A DNA stretch of 64,000 nt from Trileptium ribeirensis (Eukaryota > Nematoda > Enoplea > Enoplida > Thoracostomopsidae), in NCBI GenBank assembly GCA_030248225.1, contig JASANE010028793.1:23673-87672 (forward strand), read 5' to 3'. Shown piece after piece: positions 1 to 13,100 of the stretch (position 1 is its first letter; the number at the start of each line of letters is the position of its first letter). A program made the translations under genes and the position numbers. The notes under the pieces were generated by a model. That model saw only the letters and a program-made list of their open reading frames with translations, ran no database searches and had not been told where the DNA came from.

Positions 1-2569
1 CAGTTTCACGCAATATCCACACAAAATCTACATAGCGACAAAACATTATTAGCCAGAAGTTTCTATATGTCGCAATATTACCAATATAGTAGCCAGGCAT
101 TTGACGCTATTTGGTTGAAGCACTTGAATACTATTCGTATTGAATATTTTTCTTCGGTGATCCCTACGCTAACACCGCTATCTTCGGGTTAGCACAAGTT
201 TCGCAGTGACATGAGCTAGGGACGGGACTTGCAGAATCTGTCCCAGTTTGCGTGAACCAAGGGGAATATGGTTGCTTTTTCACATGCATATATATCAAAA
301 AATTTAATTTCTTCAGAATAATTCACATCCAAAACGTTATAGCTTCCAAAGATATATACGCACGTCAGCGGGTGCCAGTATGCTTCATAGAGTTGTGTGT
401 TAATCGAGCAGATACAGTTAAATACTCCAAGAAAGGTGCGGATCTAACACAGAATATATTTAATATGGACGACGCACCAATGAAAACGTTATTATATATA
501 GATAACATGCTAGTCTCAATTACCAGTACTGAATCACTTTGGCTCGAGGCTTTGGAAAATGAACCCATTTGCCGAACTTCGGTTAGTCAAAACTGCATCT
601 AAGAGACGTCCTTCCAGCTGCTTTATGTCAGATCTTTAAACATTATTTTACATCTGTTGTTCCCAGCGAAGTATAGCACATAAGTACATGGAAAGTTTTT
701 CTTTTCATCATTCAATAACAGTGCTTCTAAATACATCACGAAGAAAACATCGTAGTGTTGCCCTGAGTTAACAGATAACCGCCGGGTGTCGTAAAGTAAT
801 TGAAAACTGGAGCCGAAAAACACACATTTAATTTACCACCACAATAAACACATTCTTTTATCCAACCCCAAATCAAAATAATTCCACAGAATTTTTACCT
901 GCCTAAATTAGGCACAGGACGAGATATCAATTGACATGTCCTACGCATAGTCACAGCGTTTATTTGTTATTGATTGAAATGTTAACATATGTGTTGCTTT
1001 TAGGGAACATTATGAGAAAAACCATTTTATACGAGCGCAGCAGTTTAGATGGAACTAGTAATAAAAGATTAAACGAGCAATATCACAATAAAATCATCTA
1101 GAGCTTATTTATTTATATTATTATCTGTACGTATCGGTATTACTAAATTATTATTATTATAAACAACTGCTCAGCGTCGACTCAAGCAAACCACAAACTC
1201 GAAAGCCCAAATTTTGACCCACAACATTTCAATAATACATATATATATACATAATACATTACATTACACATTATGTATGTATGCATAATAAAATATGTAA
1301 TGTATATATTTATATACAAATTACCATATATTATTATACATAATACATTTATTTATATATGCGCACATTTGAGTGAAATTATTAATAAAGCTATCACTGA
1401 TCAACTTACACCATTTTAATGCTGGACGCACTGGTGTAGAATAACAATTTTAGAAAAATAAAAATTAGCTTTTGCAAAGATAAATAGTTGTTGTAATATA
1501 ATACAGAAGATTATTGAAAAAAACCATTTTTTTATAAAATGCTACAAAAGTGTTACAAGAATCTCAATCGATTCAATTCAACCAACACGCATCAATGACA
1601 AGAACATCTCGGCTAAACAAACCCTCAAAAATGGTTTTAATAGATTATAGCATAATAAATACACAAACATATTTAATTTACCCCAAGTTTTTTTATGAAA
1701 GAATACACCATTAAATTAATTAATTGGCATATATTTCCATTTGGAGCAAAAAAAATTGGTGTCCTGAATCTGAATGTGAAATGTGTATTGCACGATATCA
1801 TCGCTATTTGATAATAATTCGACACAGCGGTATAAATCAAAAAATGGACACGTAAACAACAACTGCATTGAATGTCACGACCGTAACTGTGCGTTAGCGA
1901 TGTGGCGTAATCCGAAGCTAAATCGTCGTATATATCCTTAACAAACCAGATAACTGGTTAATCCTTAACAAACCAGATAACTACTAGTGATGCAACTTCG
2001 TTTCACAAAAGCCTTTCCGGTTCAATCCGGACGGTCCCTGTTCATATTAATTACGTGGTGTTAATTTGCCTCCAGTATAACAGGATTAAAGAGAGGACTC
2101 CATTCGGTAAACAGTGACCCCAGATCCCAATAATATATTAGCACCTCAGTAACAAAAAATACCAGCTGACGGAAAACCAAATACAAATACGAGGATCTTA
2201 CCCATCACCATGTAAAACTGCCGAACATGGTTTTTAACCAATTAACCTCTGATTCGGAGGATGGTTATCCCGTTTCGGAGAGTAGTCACTGTGTTGCCAC
2301 TTTAATTTTAAAATGTAACAGTAAACAGAATGGTAGACATTCAACTAAGACAACAACTTCTATTATGTAACATTTTCTTTGCTTGCACCACATCGGGCCT
2401 CCTGTATATGCCATGAGACAATATAATGCAGTGTACGTAAACTGTAACAAATATATATCTCAATATTGCAGCTGAAAACCACAGTCAGAGATTGTTTCCC
2501 GGTCTTGATCTTAACGTATCATGAAAACAAATGCGTGCCATGAAAATATAAAGTTAAAAGAACGTTATC
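1..2569. other. AT-rich intergenic sequence, no gene seen
   Basis: I see no convincing coding sequence on either strand; the open frames are short and unlike any family I know. The stretch around 1230-1345 is low-complexity ATAC/TATG sequence. A 27-bp direct duplication lies at about 1934-1982, where the phrase CCTTAACAAACCAGATAACT occurs twice in tandem. Confidence 0.6.
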
Positions 2570-2640
2570 TTCTTCTTCTTCTACAGACTTGTCCCACTCT
2601 AAGTGGGGTCGCCGCTCGTCGCGCATAAGTATATACCTGA
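2570..2640 (-). repeat. LINE-like 3' end with (GAA)n tail
   Basis: On the minus strand this reads as a GC-rich stretch (GCGGCGACCCCACTTAGAGT) that runs directly into AGAAGAAGAAGAAG. A conserved GC-rich 3' end followed by a short trinucleotide tail is the usual signature of RTE/CR1-like LINEs and their dependent SINEs. It lies about 650 bp downstream of the LINE RT fragment on the same strand and could be the 3' end of that copy, but the sequence between them is not recognisable as LINE. Confidence 0.35.
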
Positions 2641-3297
2641 CTTATCTAGCTTCTACTAAATTAAACGTGGACCGGTCTGTACCTGCTAACTAGTCCGAAC
2701 CGCTGCGGTACGAACTACAGTAATTACGGTCCGTTTGCATCTATAATAACTATATGCTAGGTTGAAACTTTAAAACTTGGCTGGGACATCGAACCAAATT
2801 GTCAAGATCGAATCTAATAGATTGCTCCAAATTTTGTTCTTGCGCCAAAGCTTCCTTAAAGGAGTCAATACGTCGATTTAACTAATTCACACAATTATTA
2901 CTAATGGCTAGAATACCGTTTTCTCTAACCACTCATTACATCACATTGAGCAATGAACCAACGCTATTACAACTAGCCGTGACCAGTGACATGGAAAACT
3001 GTCATACCGCGGAAAGCTTCAAAGCATTCCGAGATTATGCAGTGAAGCGCTGCACAGTGCCTCAATATTAATCTGAAGACTGCCATACGGTTTTTAACAT
3101 AATTTACTTCAGCTTAGCTTCCCAATACTAAAACATATATACGTATATATAATGACATAACAAACAAGTTTTTTGTTGTCGATAGCATCTCCCCATTTTC
3201 GAAAAAGATTTGACAAATATATAATTCCATATATATACCATTGGAAGCGCATTTAAAGGATGGATTCAAAGATGTCAAAATCCGCTCGATCCGTAAC
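2641..3297. other. Unassigned sequence between LINE tail and RT fragment
   Basis: Nothing recognisable was found here. It may be the decayed remainder of the minus-strand LINE, but no RT thumb or C-terminal motif could be read in any frame. Confidence 0.4.
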
Positions 3298-3893
3298 TCA
3301 ACCCATTATTAACCAATGAAGAGACTGAGCAGATGTCGGATCAATAAATATAAAATTTTGCACAACTCGTCCACAGACAAGTGCTCCGCTAATCATCGTG
3401 AGGCCGTGAGGTACGCGACCGAAGGCTTTTTCTAAGTGCAAAATGGCCTTATGAATTTTGCGGTTTTTATCATGTTTGATTAGCAAGGGCGCGTGGCATG
3501 CATGGCCTTTGTTTTTCCTGTGCAGATGCCGCATTGGTTTGTGCTGATTTCGACGATTTGTTCTGAAGCGACGACTCGGTTAAGAAACTTTAGTGTGACA
3601 GAGAAGATGAATTTTGGCGATAGTTCTTGCAATCAGTGACATCGCCGTTGCTGTTTTATGAAGGGACTGTGATGCTGGTTGTCCACATCGCCGGCGCAAT
3701 GCCTTGTTAAATAGATTGGCAAGTACTCCAGTGTCGCCCCGTTCCAGTAACTTCCGCTGTGCTTCCGCAGGAACATCAATGGGCCCTGTCGCTTTGCTGA
3801 TTTTGATCGTCTCAAAAGTTTCTGTCACCCCTGTGAGAATGGTTGGTGGAAGTGGTCCCGGTACCGGTTTGGCGCTGAAGATAGGCGCGTGTT
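3298..3893 (-). pseudogene. LINE reverse transcriptase fragment (broken)
   Basis: Two minus-strand frames together read as the start of a LINE reverse transcriptase domain. Upstream, at about 3580-3828, the stretch ISKATGPIDVPAEA matches the 'nGKAtGPDgIPaE' motif at the N-terminal side of RT fingers in RTE/CR1-like LINEs, followed by a LANLFNKAL stretch ('l..LfN.i'). Downstream, at 3298-3534, LHLEKAFGRVPH matches the catalytic motif A region ('lDlekAFDrVpH'), with the usual aspartates replaced. The two blocks are in different frames and the fragment stops before the YxDD motif, so it is dead and truncated. The upstream part of the same ORF appears beyond the hAT insertion at 5522-5830. The RTE versus CR1 clade assignment is uncertain. 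Confidence 0.72.
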
Positions 3894-3948
3894 GAAACGC
3901 GTGGTTTTTTATTTAATCGAAAAAAGTGCCGAATCGAGGCCAGATCTG

Positions 3949-3956
3949 GTCGGTAT
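3949..3956. repeat. Left target duplication of hAT-type element
   Basis: GTCGGTAT here and GTCGGCAT at 5514-5521 flank the element. Both fit the hAT target consensus nTnnnnAn and differ at one base. Confidence 0.75.
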
Positions 3957-5513
3957 TAGTGATGGGCAATGATATCCGGATACCGATTGCTTATCCGGAT
4001 ATTATACGCGACGTCCGGATAATCCGTATATATATCCCAAAAACCTTTATATTGCATTCCGTGGACAAGTGCACAATTTTACGGGTACAAAGCAAAAAAC
4101 CGTTGATTCAACAATACCGAGATAGAACTGTTTACAAAAATGTTTTCTTGCGACCTTTCGGAACAAGGTTATTGTCCTATTGACAATATATTTTGTGTTT
4201 AGGGAGTCAACTTTACTGTAAATGAATTTGCCTTAGGACCCGGAAACGAAAGAATCTGGATATCTGGGATTACTCGTTAGTTGGAACCCAAAATACTTCA
4301 CTTTAAAAACTGTATATATAGATGGTAAGTTTATCGGTTGTCATCCATCGTTACGCCTGACTATCATATGATGGCCGGCGGGTGTTGAGTAGGAAAGACC
4401 AACCAGTCGTTGAGAAAATTTAGGTTTAGATGCGAGTTCGATGTTAAAATAAGTTGCGAGTTCGTAAGCAAAGAAAATAAAGAGCCACCAGTAGATGCAC
4501 AACCGTCTACCAGAGGTAGGGCTAATTTTTCATCAAAATTCCGCGAGTTTTTTAGTAGATGTGTTTGTTCCATGGCAAGAGTGGAAGTAAGGCTTGAATA
4601 AATCTTTCGAAGTTTTCAAAATGTATCCTTAATATATATACCGGGTGTTTCTTGAAGCAATCGTGGCGTGTTTGCCTTCAAAGCAAGCATGGTTGAAACC
4701 AAACTCATCAAGCATGCCGAGGATGATAACTTAACCGAGGTTCGGTGAGAGTAGCGGGTAACTTGTGTTCGGGAAGCAAAAGGCTTGGGTAGGTTAAGAT
4801 AGCTACAGCATAGTGGCCTTCGACCACGCAACAACAGAAGCTAGACTATGTACCACATTTAGTTAAGCCACACTAGTTTAGGGATATATTTATCGTGTTA
4901 TATTAAATAATGGTTGCATAATACATAAACTTTTTATGCGACCCCAGCCTCCTTCATAGGTACCGCAGCAAGCCACAAATGCTAAGGGTGCCAGTCAAAA
5001 TTTGATAATTTTTGATTAGAGTCTTCTATAACCAAAAAACCTTTGAAATTTGGCATTTTTCGCGGATTTTAAAGGCTTTTTTTAATTTTCACTTGATTTT
5101 GAATTATATGCTTATATTTCTGAAATCGACCTTTGCCGTTGCAAGTTGTAATTTGGAATAAAATGGGAAAAAAACCCCGCAATGCCATGTGTCATAGCCA
5201 TAAATGTGCCCATGAGATATATCCCAACATGACCTTGTGTTTTTAACCATTAGCCATCACAACTAGTGTGTTTTCAACCATGCTGAGTCCTATTTTGGGT
5301 GGGTCAACTCATTTGTTTATGAATTAATTTTCTGAAAATACAAAGTTTAGCGTATGTTTTATCTCAATACTTAATGCATCATAAAATAGAACTGTAATAG
5401 CGAATGGCCATACCTAGTATATACACAGTATTTGAATTTTTGATTAAATTTTGTAAATTGGGATATTTTAGTGCATATCCGGATATGATGAACCATTTCC
5501 CTGCCCATCACTA
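3957..5513. mobile_element. hAT-type non-autonomous DNA transposon, 1557 bp
   Basis: The element begins TAGTGATGGGCAA and ends in TGCCCATCACTA, giving inverted termini of 12 bp. A TATCCGGATA-like stretch occurs subterminally on both sides. The termini resemble those of many hAT elements, and the 8-bp flanking duplication (nTnnnnAn, one mismatch) agrees. No transposase, BED finger or hAT dimerisation motif was seen inside; the internal frames are short (the longest is under 90 codons). It sits inside a LINE open reading frame on the minus strand, with LINE-like protein sequence on both sides, so it inserted after the LINE. Confidence 0.72.
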
Positions 5514-5830
5514 GTCGGCATGGTCTCTACGTTGGTGATGGTGAGCTGTTCACTATCTTAGAGCGCGGTGCTGAGAGTTGAATGGCTGATAAATTGCGGT
5601 TGACATTTTCGCGTTCAGGTGAGTGTAGTAGGCAACCTTTACTGCTGCGCAAGCCCTCTTCACACTGGATTTGAGCTGAGATATTCTTGCCTGTCGTTAG
5701 TCACGCGCGATTTCGCCATTTTTGAAAGGTGGATTCCTTTGTCTTGTCGGTCTCGGACTTCGTCACTTCACCACCAAACCTCCGTATCGATAAATCTTAT
5801 CCTTGACTTCGTCTGCCCGACTCTTTGGCA
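5514..5830 (-). pseudogene. LINE ORF fragment, linker upstream of RT
   Basis: Minus-strand translations in alternating frames give a lysine/arginine-rich, alanine-rich helical stretch of the kind found between the endonuclease and RT domains of LINEs (for example RQARISQLKSSVKRACAAVK), followed by a segment resembling 'IYqlakqRhrAlkD'. It contains several stops and frame changes. It is separated from the RT fragment at 3298-3893 only by the hAT element and about 60 bp, so the two belong to one LINE copy. Confidence 0.5.
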
Positions 5831-7089
5831 GATACAGATACAGATCGGAGTTGATCAATCAGACTGTTTCACTGGGCTTTCTACAGTTTTTCTGTGAGTA
5901 CGTTGATAAGTTTCGTTTCTTCTCTCGTAGGTACCACAAGTTCACTTTCATGGCGATGAATTGTCCTGGGAAAATTTTTCAGTGATGTATTGTCCTGGGG
6001 ACGACTTGTCCTGAGCACGCATTGTTCGAGGACGAGATGGCAGGAGACAACTTGTCCAGGGACGAGCTGTCCGGTCCACAAGATATACAATGATGTATCG
6101 AAATAGCAACATATGGTACAATCCAGAAAACATAGTAACACATGTATCCGTCTATTCGCAAATTACAACACTCAAACAAACATTTATATATATATACATC
6201 GAATAGAACTAAACTAAAAAATGTTTAAGACACAACCCCTAATCTTCGACGAATGAAAGACAGGCTTTTATTTTAAATAATTTTCTGGCCCACAAGTACA
6301 AAAATAGGCCAAAACACTTTTAATATCGATAACAGCAGCTGTCAAGCATGGCTGCGCCTGTAAAACATTAATGTTGGCAAACAAGTGAAACAGAATAGAG
6401 AACCATTAGGGCATCGATGGAACACAACACAAGACGGGGTCATAGAAATATGTAGCATATATACATCGATCATTGAAAATGAGAATACAATAATACAGCA
6501 ACCTGCATTATTATGTTCTTAAAAACAGCTAATAGGCTTAGAAATGCTGATACAAGCACATTTTATTTTACTTTAATATTCAAAATGTCTGCTAAGCTGT
6601 TTAGTTTGATGAGTCTAAAATAAAAGGAGACAGCTACCTATTCAATTACCACCATTACATAAACTTTTTTCTTATCAAGCTATTATACGTAACCATAAAT
6701 TCTACACAAACAGCACTGAGCAATAGATTCGACTCCAGGACACACCTGTCCTAAATTATATAGAAATGAAGTATGTACATATGTCTATACACACATACTG
6801 GCTCCTCCATTTGCTGAAAATTTGGCCCGGGGCATGAACCGGAACTGGGGCGCGGGATTTTGGCGGAAGCTACGACCTGGGGACCCCGGGTCGAACTAGG
6901 AGCAGACCCTGCCCATGGCCTCCAATTCTAAAAATTGTCAACATTTGATGTCTTTATCAAAAAAACGCTGCAATTACTATTGACTAGTAACTCTACCGAG
7001 ATTGCAGAACGTAGTGAATCATAGGTGCATCTACGCCTTTTGCGCGTACAGCCAATCAGCTCTCGATAGCATACGTCGATATGCTATAT
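5831..7089. other. Intergenic sequence with degenerate TTGTCC repeats
   Basis: No gene was seen. Between about 5958 and 6085 the words TTGTCCTGGG, CTTGTCC and GGGACGA recur at roughly 20-25-bp spacing as a decayed minisatellite. A GC-richer patch lies at 6820-6920. Confidence 0.5.
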
Positions 7090-8290
7090 GTGGATATAAC
7101 AAAATACCGCACAAATTAGAACAAAACTAACACCGGCAAAACGTTTCCCATGGCTGAAAACACTCAAGTGCATGCTAGCAACCTCTCAGGACATCACAAT
7201 AAAATCAGGAATTTTGAGTCGATGAACCATAGGGGTGCCATACCCCCGTACCCATAGAACCATGGGTCGCAGAGCAAAATCAACACGGCAATGAGTTTCC
7301 CAAGCGCGAAAAGCCCAAGTGAAACTTGTCAGTCGCCAAGGATGTCAGAACAAATTTTCGAATTTTGGGTCAATGAGCCACGAGGTTGCCATACCTCAAA
7401 CCCCATAAACTGTAGCCTTAATCGAAAAACAAAAAGCGGCAATGACATTTATCATTCTACTATGAAATAAAACCAACCACAGAAAAAAATTCGAAAGGTA
7501 AGATAAAAATAGCCATGCTTCCATGAAGGGTACTAAAATGAGGTAAAAACCTTCATTTTGCCCTCTGACCTGAACCTCGAGGGCGCCAAACCTCCGTACC
7601 CATAGAACCATGGGTCGTACAGCAAAACCAACACCGGCAATGAGTTTTCCATAGCCGAAAACCGAAACGTGAAGCTTTTCAGCCGCCATGGACGTCAGAA
7701 CAAATTTTCGAATTTTGGGTCGATGAACCACGAGGGTGCCATACCTCAAACCCCAAAACTCCAGAACTGAAACCTTAATCGAAAAAAGAGGCATCGGTAT
7801 TTATCGTTTTACTATGAAATAAAACCAAATAGAGAAAAAAATTCGAAAGTTAAGATAAAACTAACCTTGCTTCCGTGAAGGGTACTAAAATGAGGTAAAA
7901 AACCTTTATTTTACCCTCTGACGCCGAACCTTGGAGGCGCCATACCCCCGTACCCATGGAACCATGGGTCACAGAGTAAACTAACACCGACAATGAGTTT
8001 CCCATGTCCGAAACCCCCAAGTTAAACTTTTCAACCACCCTTTACGTCAGAACAAATTTTCTAATTTTGGGTCGAGGAACCATTACGGTGCCTTACGTCA
8101 AACCCCATAATTCCAAAACCGCAGCCTTAATCGAAAAACAAAAAAGAGGCATCGGCATTTATCGATTTACTATGAAATAAAACCAATCAGAGAAAAAATT
8201 CGAAATTCGAGCTAAAATAACCTTGCTTCCGTGAATGGTACTAAATTTGGGTAAAAACCCCGCATTTTGACCAATGACCCCGGAACCAGT
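7090..8290. repeat. Diverged tandem array, period about 350 bp
   Basis: The phrase ACCATGGGTCG/A recurs near 7260, 7608 and 7961. Its neighbours recur at the same spacing: ATTTTGGGTCGATGAACCA, CTTCCGTGAAGGGTACTAAA and ACTATGAAATAAAACCAA. The array holds about three and a half units that differ by substitutions and small indels. Minus-strand frames of 60-132 codons running across the units are repeats of each other and are not supported as genes. Confidence 0.75.
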
Positions 8291-8717
8291 TCACTCACGC
8301 CACAGTTAATCACCACAGTCGGAAATCTGTGAATCTCACCGATTTCACGGTACAGATACATAACGTGACGATTAAAATAGTGAGATATAGCCATACCAAA
8401 TTCCCAACCTAACCAAGAATAATGGATAGTATCTCAGGTATCGCTGGAAAAGGCTGTGTTTATTGCAATACAATCAGTTTTCGGGGTTTGAGATGACTGG
8501 GGGTCCAGATACTATGGTGCATCACTGAAGACCTGGTGGGCCCCTCCCTGATTTCCCCCTAGTAAACTTGGCTCGCGGATTAACCGAACACACAGAAAGG
8601 CAAGAAAATTTTCACATAACGTAGTGAGCCGGCAGACATTGCACCTCGACTTCTGATCAACAAAATTTGACGGCAGTTGAGCAACGGGCCTATTGGCTGA
8701 AACCAATTGCAAAACGG
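8291..8717. other. Unassigned sequence
   Basis: I see no coding or repeat structure that I can name in this stretch. Confidence 0.4.
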
Positions 8718-8900
8718 GTCCATGTCACCTTTAGGGGCCGGATTTTATATAATTAAAACACCTTACAGCGACTTAGGCTTAGACTCTTAGTATGTGACTT
8801 ATACAGGGACCTTACCTTAGAAAGACTAAGGCTTAATATATCGAGAACACAGTACAGCACGCACTGAACTACGGTTAAGGTTACATTGTCCGCATAACGC
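8718..8900 (+). mobile_element. Isolated terminal end of the CATGTCACCTTTAGGGG element family
   Basis: The sequence GTCCATGTCACCTTTAGGGG at 8718-8737 matches the ends of the nested element at 34517 and 43152. It is followed by a run of short palindromic CTTAGGCTTAG/CTAAGG words and then ATATCGAGAACACAG, a layout also seen near 43830-43910. No partner end could be placed, so this is a solo or truncated copy. Confidence 0.5.
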
Positions 8901-10039
8901 ACCACCGATTCGAAATAAAATTAATTTTTATAAAGATTGTTCATTTCCCGCATTTACTATCTATTTCCCGCGCGCTTTGCTCATTTCTCAAATTTCCCCG
9001 TATTTTCCTGCTCGCGGGCATTCTTGGCAAAAATAACACTATAATAATCCCATCCCGAAAAAAACAAAAACTTGCTTTGCAAGTTATTTTTTAATTTCAC
9101 TTTTATGAGGGTTATTAAACTTTGGATCAAAGCTCGAAAGAGGCTGCTCTTTAATAGTTTATACATAAGTCTCGATAAGATACGGTTGTCTCTATTTTTG
9201 ATTTGATGCCTTCGGCAAGAGTTATAACCTAAAATGTTGGGTGACCAAAATGGCCAAAATCAAAAAAAAGTCTGCAATTGATGTCAGTTTCATGAAATTT
9301 TAGGCAGGAAATCATAGTACCAGCGCAATTACAAAACTATGTGCACAAATACATTTCATTACGCGTCCAATAAAGAGACTTCCGAAAATCCATCAATCTG
9401 TTGAACAATTATTATTATGTTACGAAAAAAGAATTTTGAAAAAAAACATGAAAAACACAATTTTTAGGAAATTCCGCTCACTATGCAAGCTCGCTTTGTT
9501 TCAATTATATGCACTCCGAATATAGTTTGTCGGCCCGTTGCCAGAAATAAAATTTTTCAAATTTCAACATGTATTGCCTGTTCTTGCCTGCAAACGAGAG
9601 AGTTTAAAGTTATAAGACATGCTGACTAAAGCAAATATTTATCTGTTCACTATGCACAACAAACCAATATGAGTGTGGCGGAATGTTAAAAACATTATTA
9701 TGTAGATATAAGACGCGTTCAAATCTAAAATTTGATTTTTCGAATGCGTTGAAGAATAAAATCCCTAGTTAATAAATAACTAACCTGAGCACGATTCGAA
9801 AGCCGCTTCTTTGGTGATATGTTTGGTATACTATCAGTACTAGTGCAACTAATCGTACTGGTGCAAGGAATATTGCGATCTGTAACAAATACCAAAATAA
9901 TCTCATCTAAATAATGCTCCGAGTACCGATACACTGTGTAACTGTATAGTTGTTCCAAGAAAAAAATTTTTCGGGACGATTAATTCGTAATTTTACACCA
10001 AAATGCCAAACATGTGTCTGTAAGAACGATTTTTAAAAT
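8901..10039. other. AT-rich sequence, no gene seen
   Basis: Short frames only, and no family signature. A homopolymer-rich stretch (GAAAAAAGAATTTTGAAAAA) lies near 9424. Confidence 0.5.
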
Positions 10040-10048
10040 GATATATAT

Positions 10049-10103
<55 letters not shown>

Positions 10104-10108
10104 TCTTA

Positions 10109-10149
<41 letters not shown>

Positions 10150-10190
10150 TTTTATATATATATATATCATTTTATATATATATGTATAAT
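10040..10190. repeat. (AT)n microsatellite
   Basis: Nearly pure TA dinucleotide repeat, interrupted by AAGTCTTACC near 10101 and by two ATCATTTTATATATAT units near 10145-10175. The 96-codon frame over it is a low-complexity artefact. Confidence 0.95.
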
Positions 10191-13100
10191 GTACTAATCG
10201 GCACAATTAGTATATATATTCCAAAGACGCGAACAAAGAATATATCGGTGGAAAATTTATACCATCTGGAAAACATTACCGCTGGCTTCAATAATCTTCC
10301 ATAGCAGTAAGGATACTGAAACGGAGCGGGCGAAGTTTCCGCTGAGGGCGCTATAGGGAAAATCGTGAAATTTTTTCTGTCACTGTCATTCTCAATTACG
10401 GATGGACGGATTTCGACACCTTTTTGTTCGATAGCAAAGGTGATGACGATGTGCGTTTTAGTTGAATGCGAACAACTCGGATCTCATCTTCCGGGTGCAA
10501 ATGGCAAAAACAGGTTTTAAAGCTTCATTGCCAAATCTGGCCATGCAGGTACCAGCGTTTCGCCGCCCATATCTCGGGGAACAGGTTTCACATCGAAAAA
10601 TAACTGAGACCTACAACCTACTTTGCTGACCACGACTTTTTTATGGAACCACTCTTTGGGCACTATTTGCTCCAATATGGTTCGTCGACTCTACCAGAAA
10701 ATTTTTCAAATTTTGCCGTGTTATCCTTTGTTTGTACTGTGCAATGAGTGTCTGTTAGGTTATCAAGCAGCTGGATACGATGGTTTTGCTATCTAGAGTC
10801 CAACTTGATTATATTATTTCTTTTAATGGGGTTTCAATAGTATTAGAGTCGACAAACCCGATTTCCAAAATGAATGCGTTTTCATTTGTCTAATTATGTA
10901 TTGCGTGCAGGGCACCAAGAATTATCTATACGTATTTCTGAAAGCTGACTACAATAGATTTGTTATCTAGAGTCCAGTTAACATATACCTTTTCATGGGT
11001 TTAGGGTCAACGAACCCGATTTCGATAATTTAGTCTGTCTTCCGTTGTTCAGCTAGGTATTTCGTACAGGACAACAAAAATTGTCTATATATATAGGCTT
11101 TCCTTTCCGGTAGGCTGAATACGACGGTTTGGTTATCAGACTCCAGCATGAATACTTCATGCTGTTGTTTTCCATGGGTTTAGGATCGACGAAGTTTTAG
11201 GATTTCCAGTAGGTTCAGGGTTCAATAGCTTTTAGGGTGGCATGCGCATACATCAAACACAGCCTGTTACAGGTGATTAAACAATATAACTTAAAAATGA
11301 AACTACACCCGCTCCGTTTCTCCGTCGCTTGCCGGTTACCAGTTTGGTATAATGTTTAAGGCAATAAACAGCAGTGTTATAATGTTGTAACAAAATAATA
11401 ATAAAAACTAGTATTAACCTCGTAAATGTGAGAGTGAAAGATTATTGTTTTTTACGCACGATCGAACGATGCAACATTGGAGCGTTAAAGAATGAAAAAC
11501 CAATAGAAACAAAACTACTATGTAGTGCATTATCAGATTATCAGTTTATTTTATATATATATATATGTTGGAAAAACCCAAGACAAGATGGTTATGTCTA
11601 CAAAGGTTGAAAAACAAGTTTTGGTCGAAAACTTTTTTTGAGCGAGACAGATATGAAACGCTCCCACGGCCACCACGCCAACGGGTGCCAATGGTGTACA
11701 ACCCATTTGATTACCATTTCGCATTATCATCACCACCGTGAATACCGCCAAAGCCGCCTTTTAATATTTAAAACACCATAGTTCGGCACGCTGTACTCGG
11801 GTCAAACACTTTTGCAGCAGGCAGTACACCATAAAGACGTATTTTTATAGCGTGGTCACCGCTATTTAGCGATAGTGCAAGTATGCAGGAATGACGAACA
11901 GACACATAATTATCGCTTTGCCAACAACCGATGTTGAAGACGCTACAATCGCTCACTAATAGCATTAAGTACCGAATAGAGAGTAAACGAAGCTTATACA
12001 GCAGTATTTATGCTGCAAATACCTTCTGAAAGGGCCACGACAATGGAAAACATATAAAAGGAATATTATGTAGAAAACTTCTCTCCATTTTTTACCGTCT
12101 GACGGATAACTTTAAAAAGCCTTGCATCGTACACATTTTTAGATTAATATAAGCAAATTTAGCTGATCAGTGACAGAGAATGTGAAATGTTAACATCGTT
12201 TCTAGCTACTATATACATGCGACGCAGAGAATAACCAGAACCAGCAATCGGAACTGTCCAATGAAACCGGAATGGTACTGTGGATTTAAAATGCGTTGAA
12301 AATAAATATTACATATATACATTGAATATAATGTATTGCGACCACATTAATTTTCGTCTGTATAATGACGAAGGTGATTTTTAGGATATATGCAATTTTG
12401 GAATGGTCACATTTAGTACGGCATAAAAAAAGATAAAATAGCAATATCCCATATAACACCTTTTATATGTATACGAACAGGTTGTCCGGTTGTGATATAT
12501 GGGATGTTTGTGAACTCGGCGTTTTGGCGGTATACTGTAATGTGAGCATACCAAAATGGTAAAAATACCAGAAGTCACTTCTGGCCAGTACACACACGTT
12601 TTACTGTATCTCTGGGATTATTACGAAGCTAATACAGTTTATTAATCGATCAGATGCCCATTGTCGGTGTTTTGCTCCAGTCAGCGCAAAAAATACCCTC
12701 CACTATAACTTAGAACGCACATGTACTTGCAACGCGTGGAGTATATATACGCTAGGCAATATAGTGCTCTGTGTCCTACAGCCTCCCTTTACTAGACATA
12801 TATGTTATTCCATACAATGTTATTCCGCATAGAACTTAAAATTATTGGTTTATACGGTTGTAGAAGAAAGTAACTGAACGTATACTATAATTTTCCTAAC
12901 AGAATGCTATAAATAAGACAAACTGTGACCATGCTGCGCACAGTTAAATTGCTATATTGATAATGTCTTTTCCCGGACGTCAGATTCGCGTCGACGGTGA
13001 GGAAGGCGCGCTGCTCCAACTCAAGTCTATCTAATCTTATTGGTAGGAAATAACTCCGTCCTGAGTAGCGTCCGGAAAGCAGCAGCCGATAAATCGACGT

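Noticed and set aside
10014..10304. A 96-codon Tyr/Ile-rich frame
   Set aside because: Translation of the (AT)n microsatellite.
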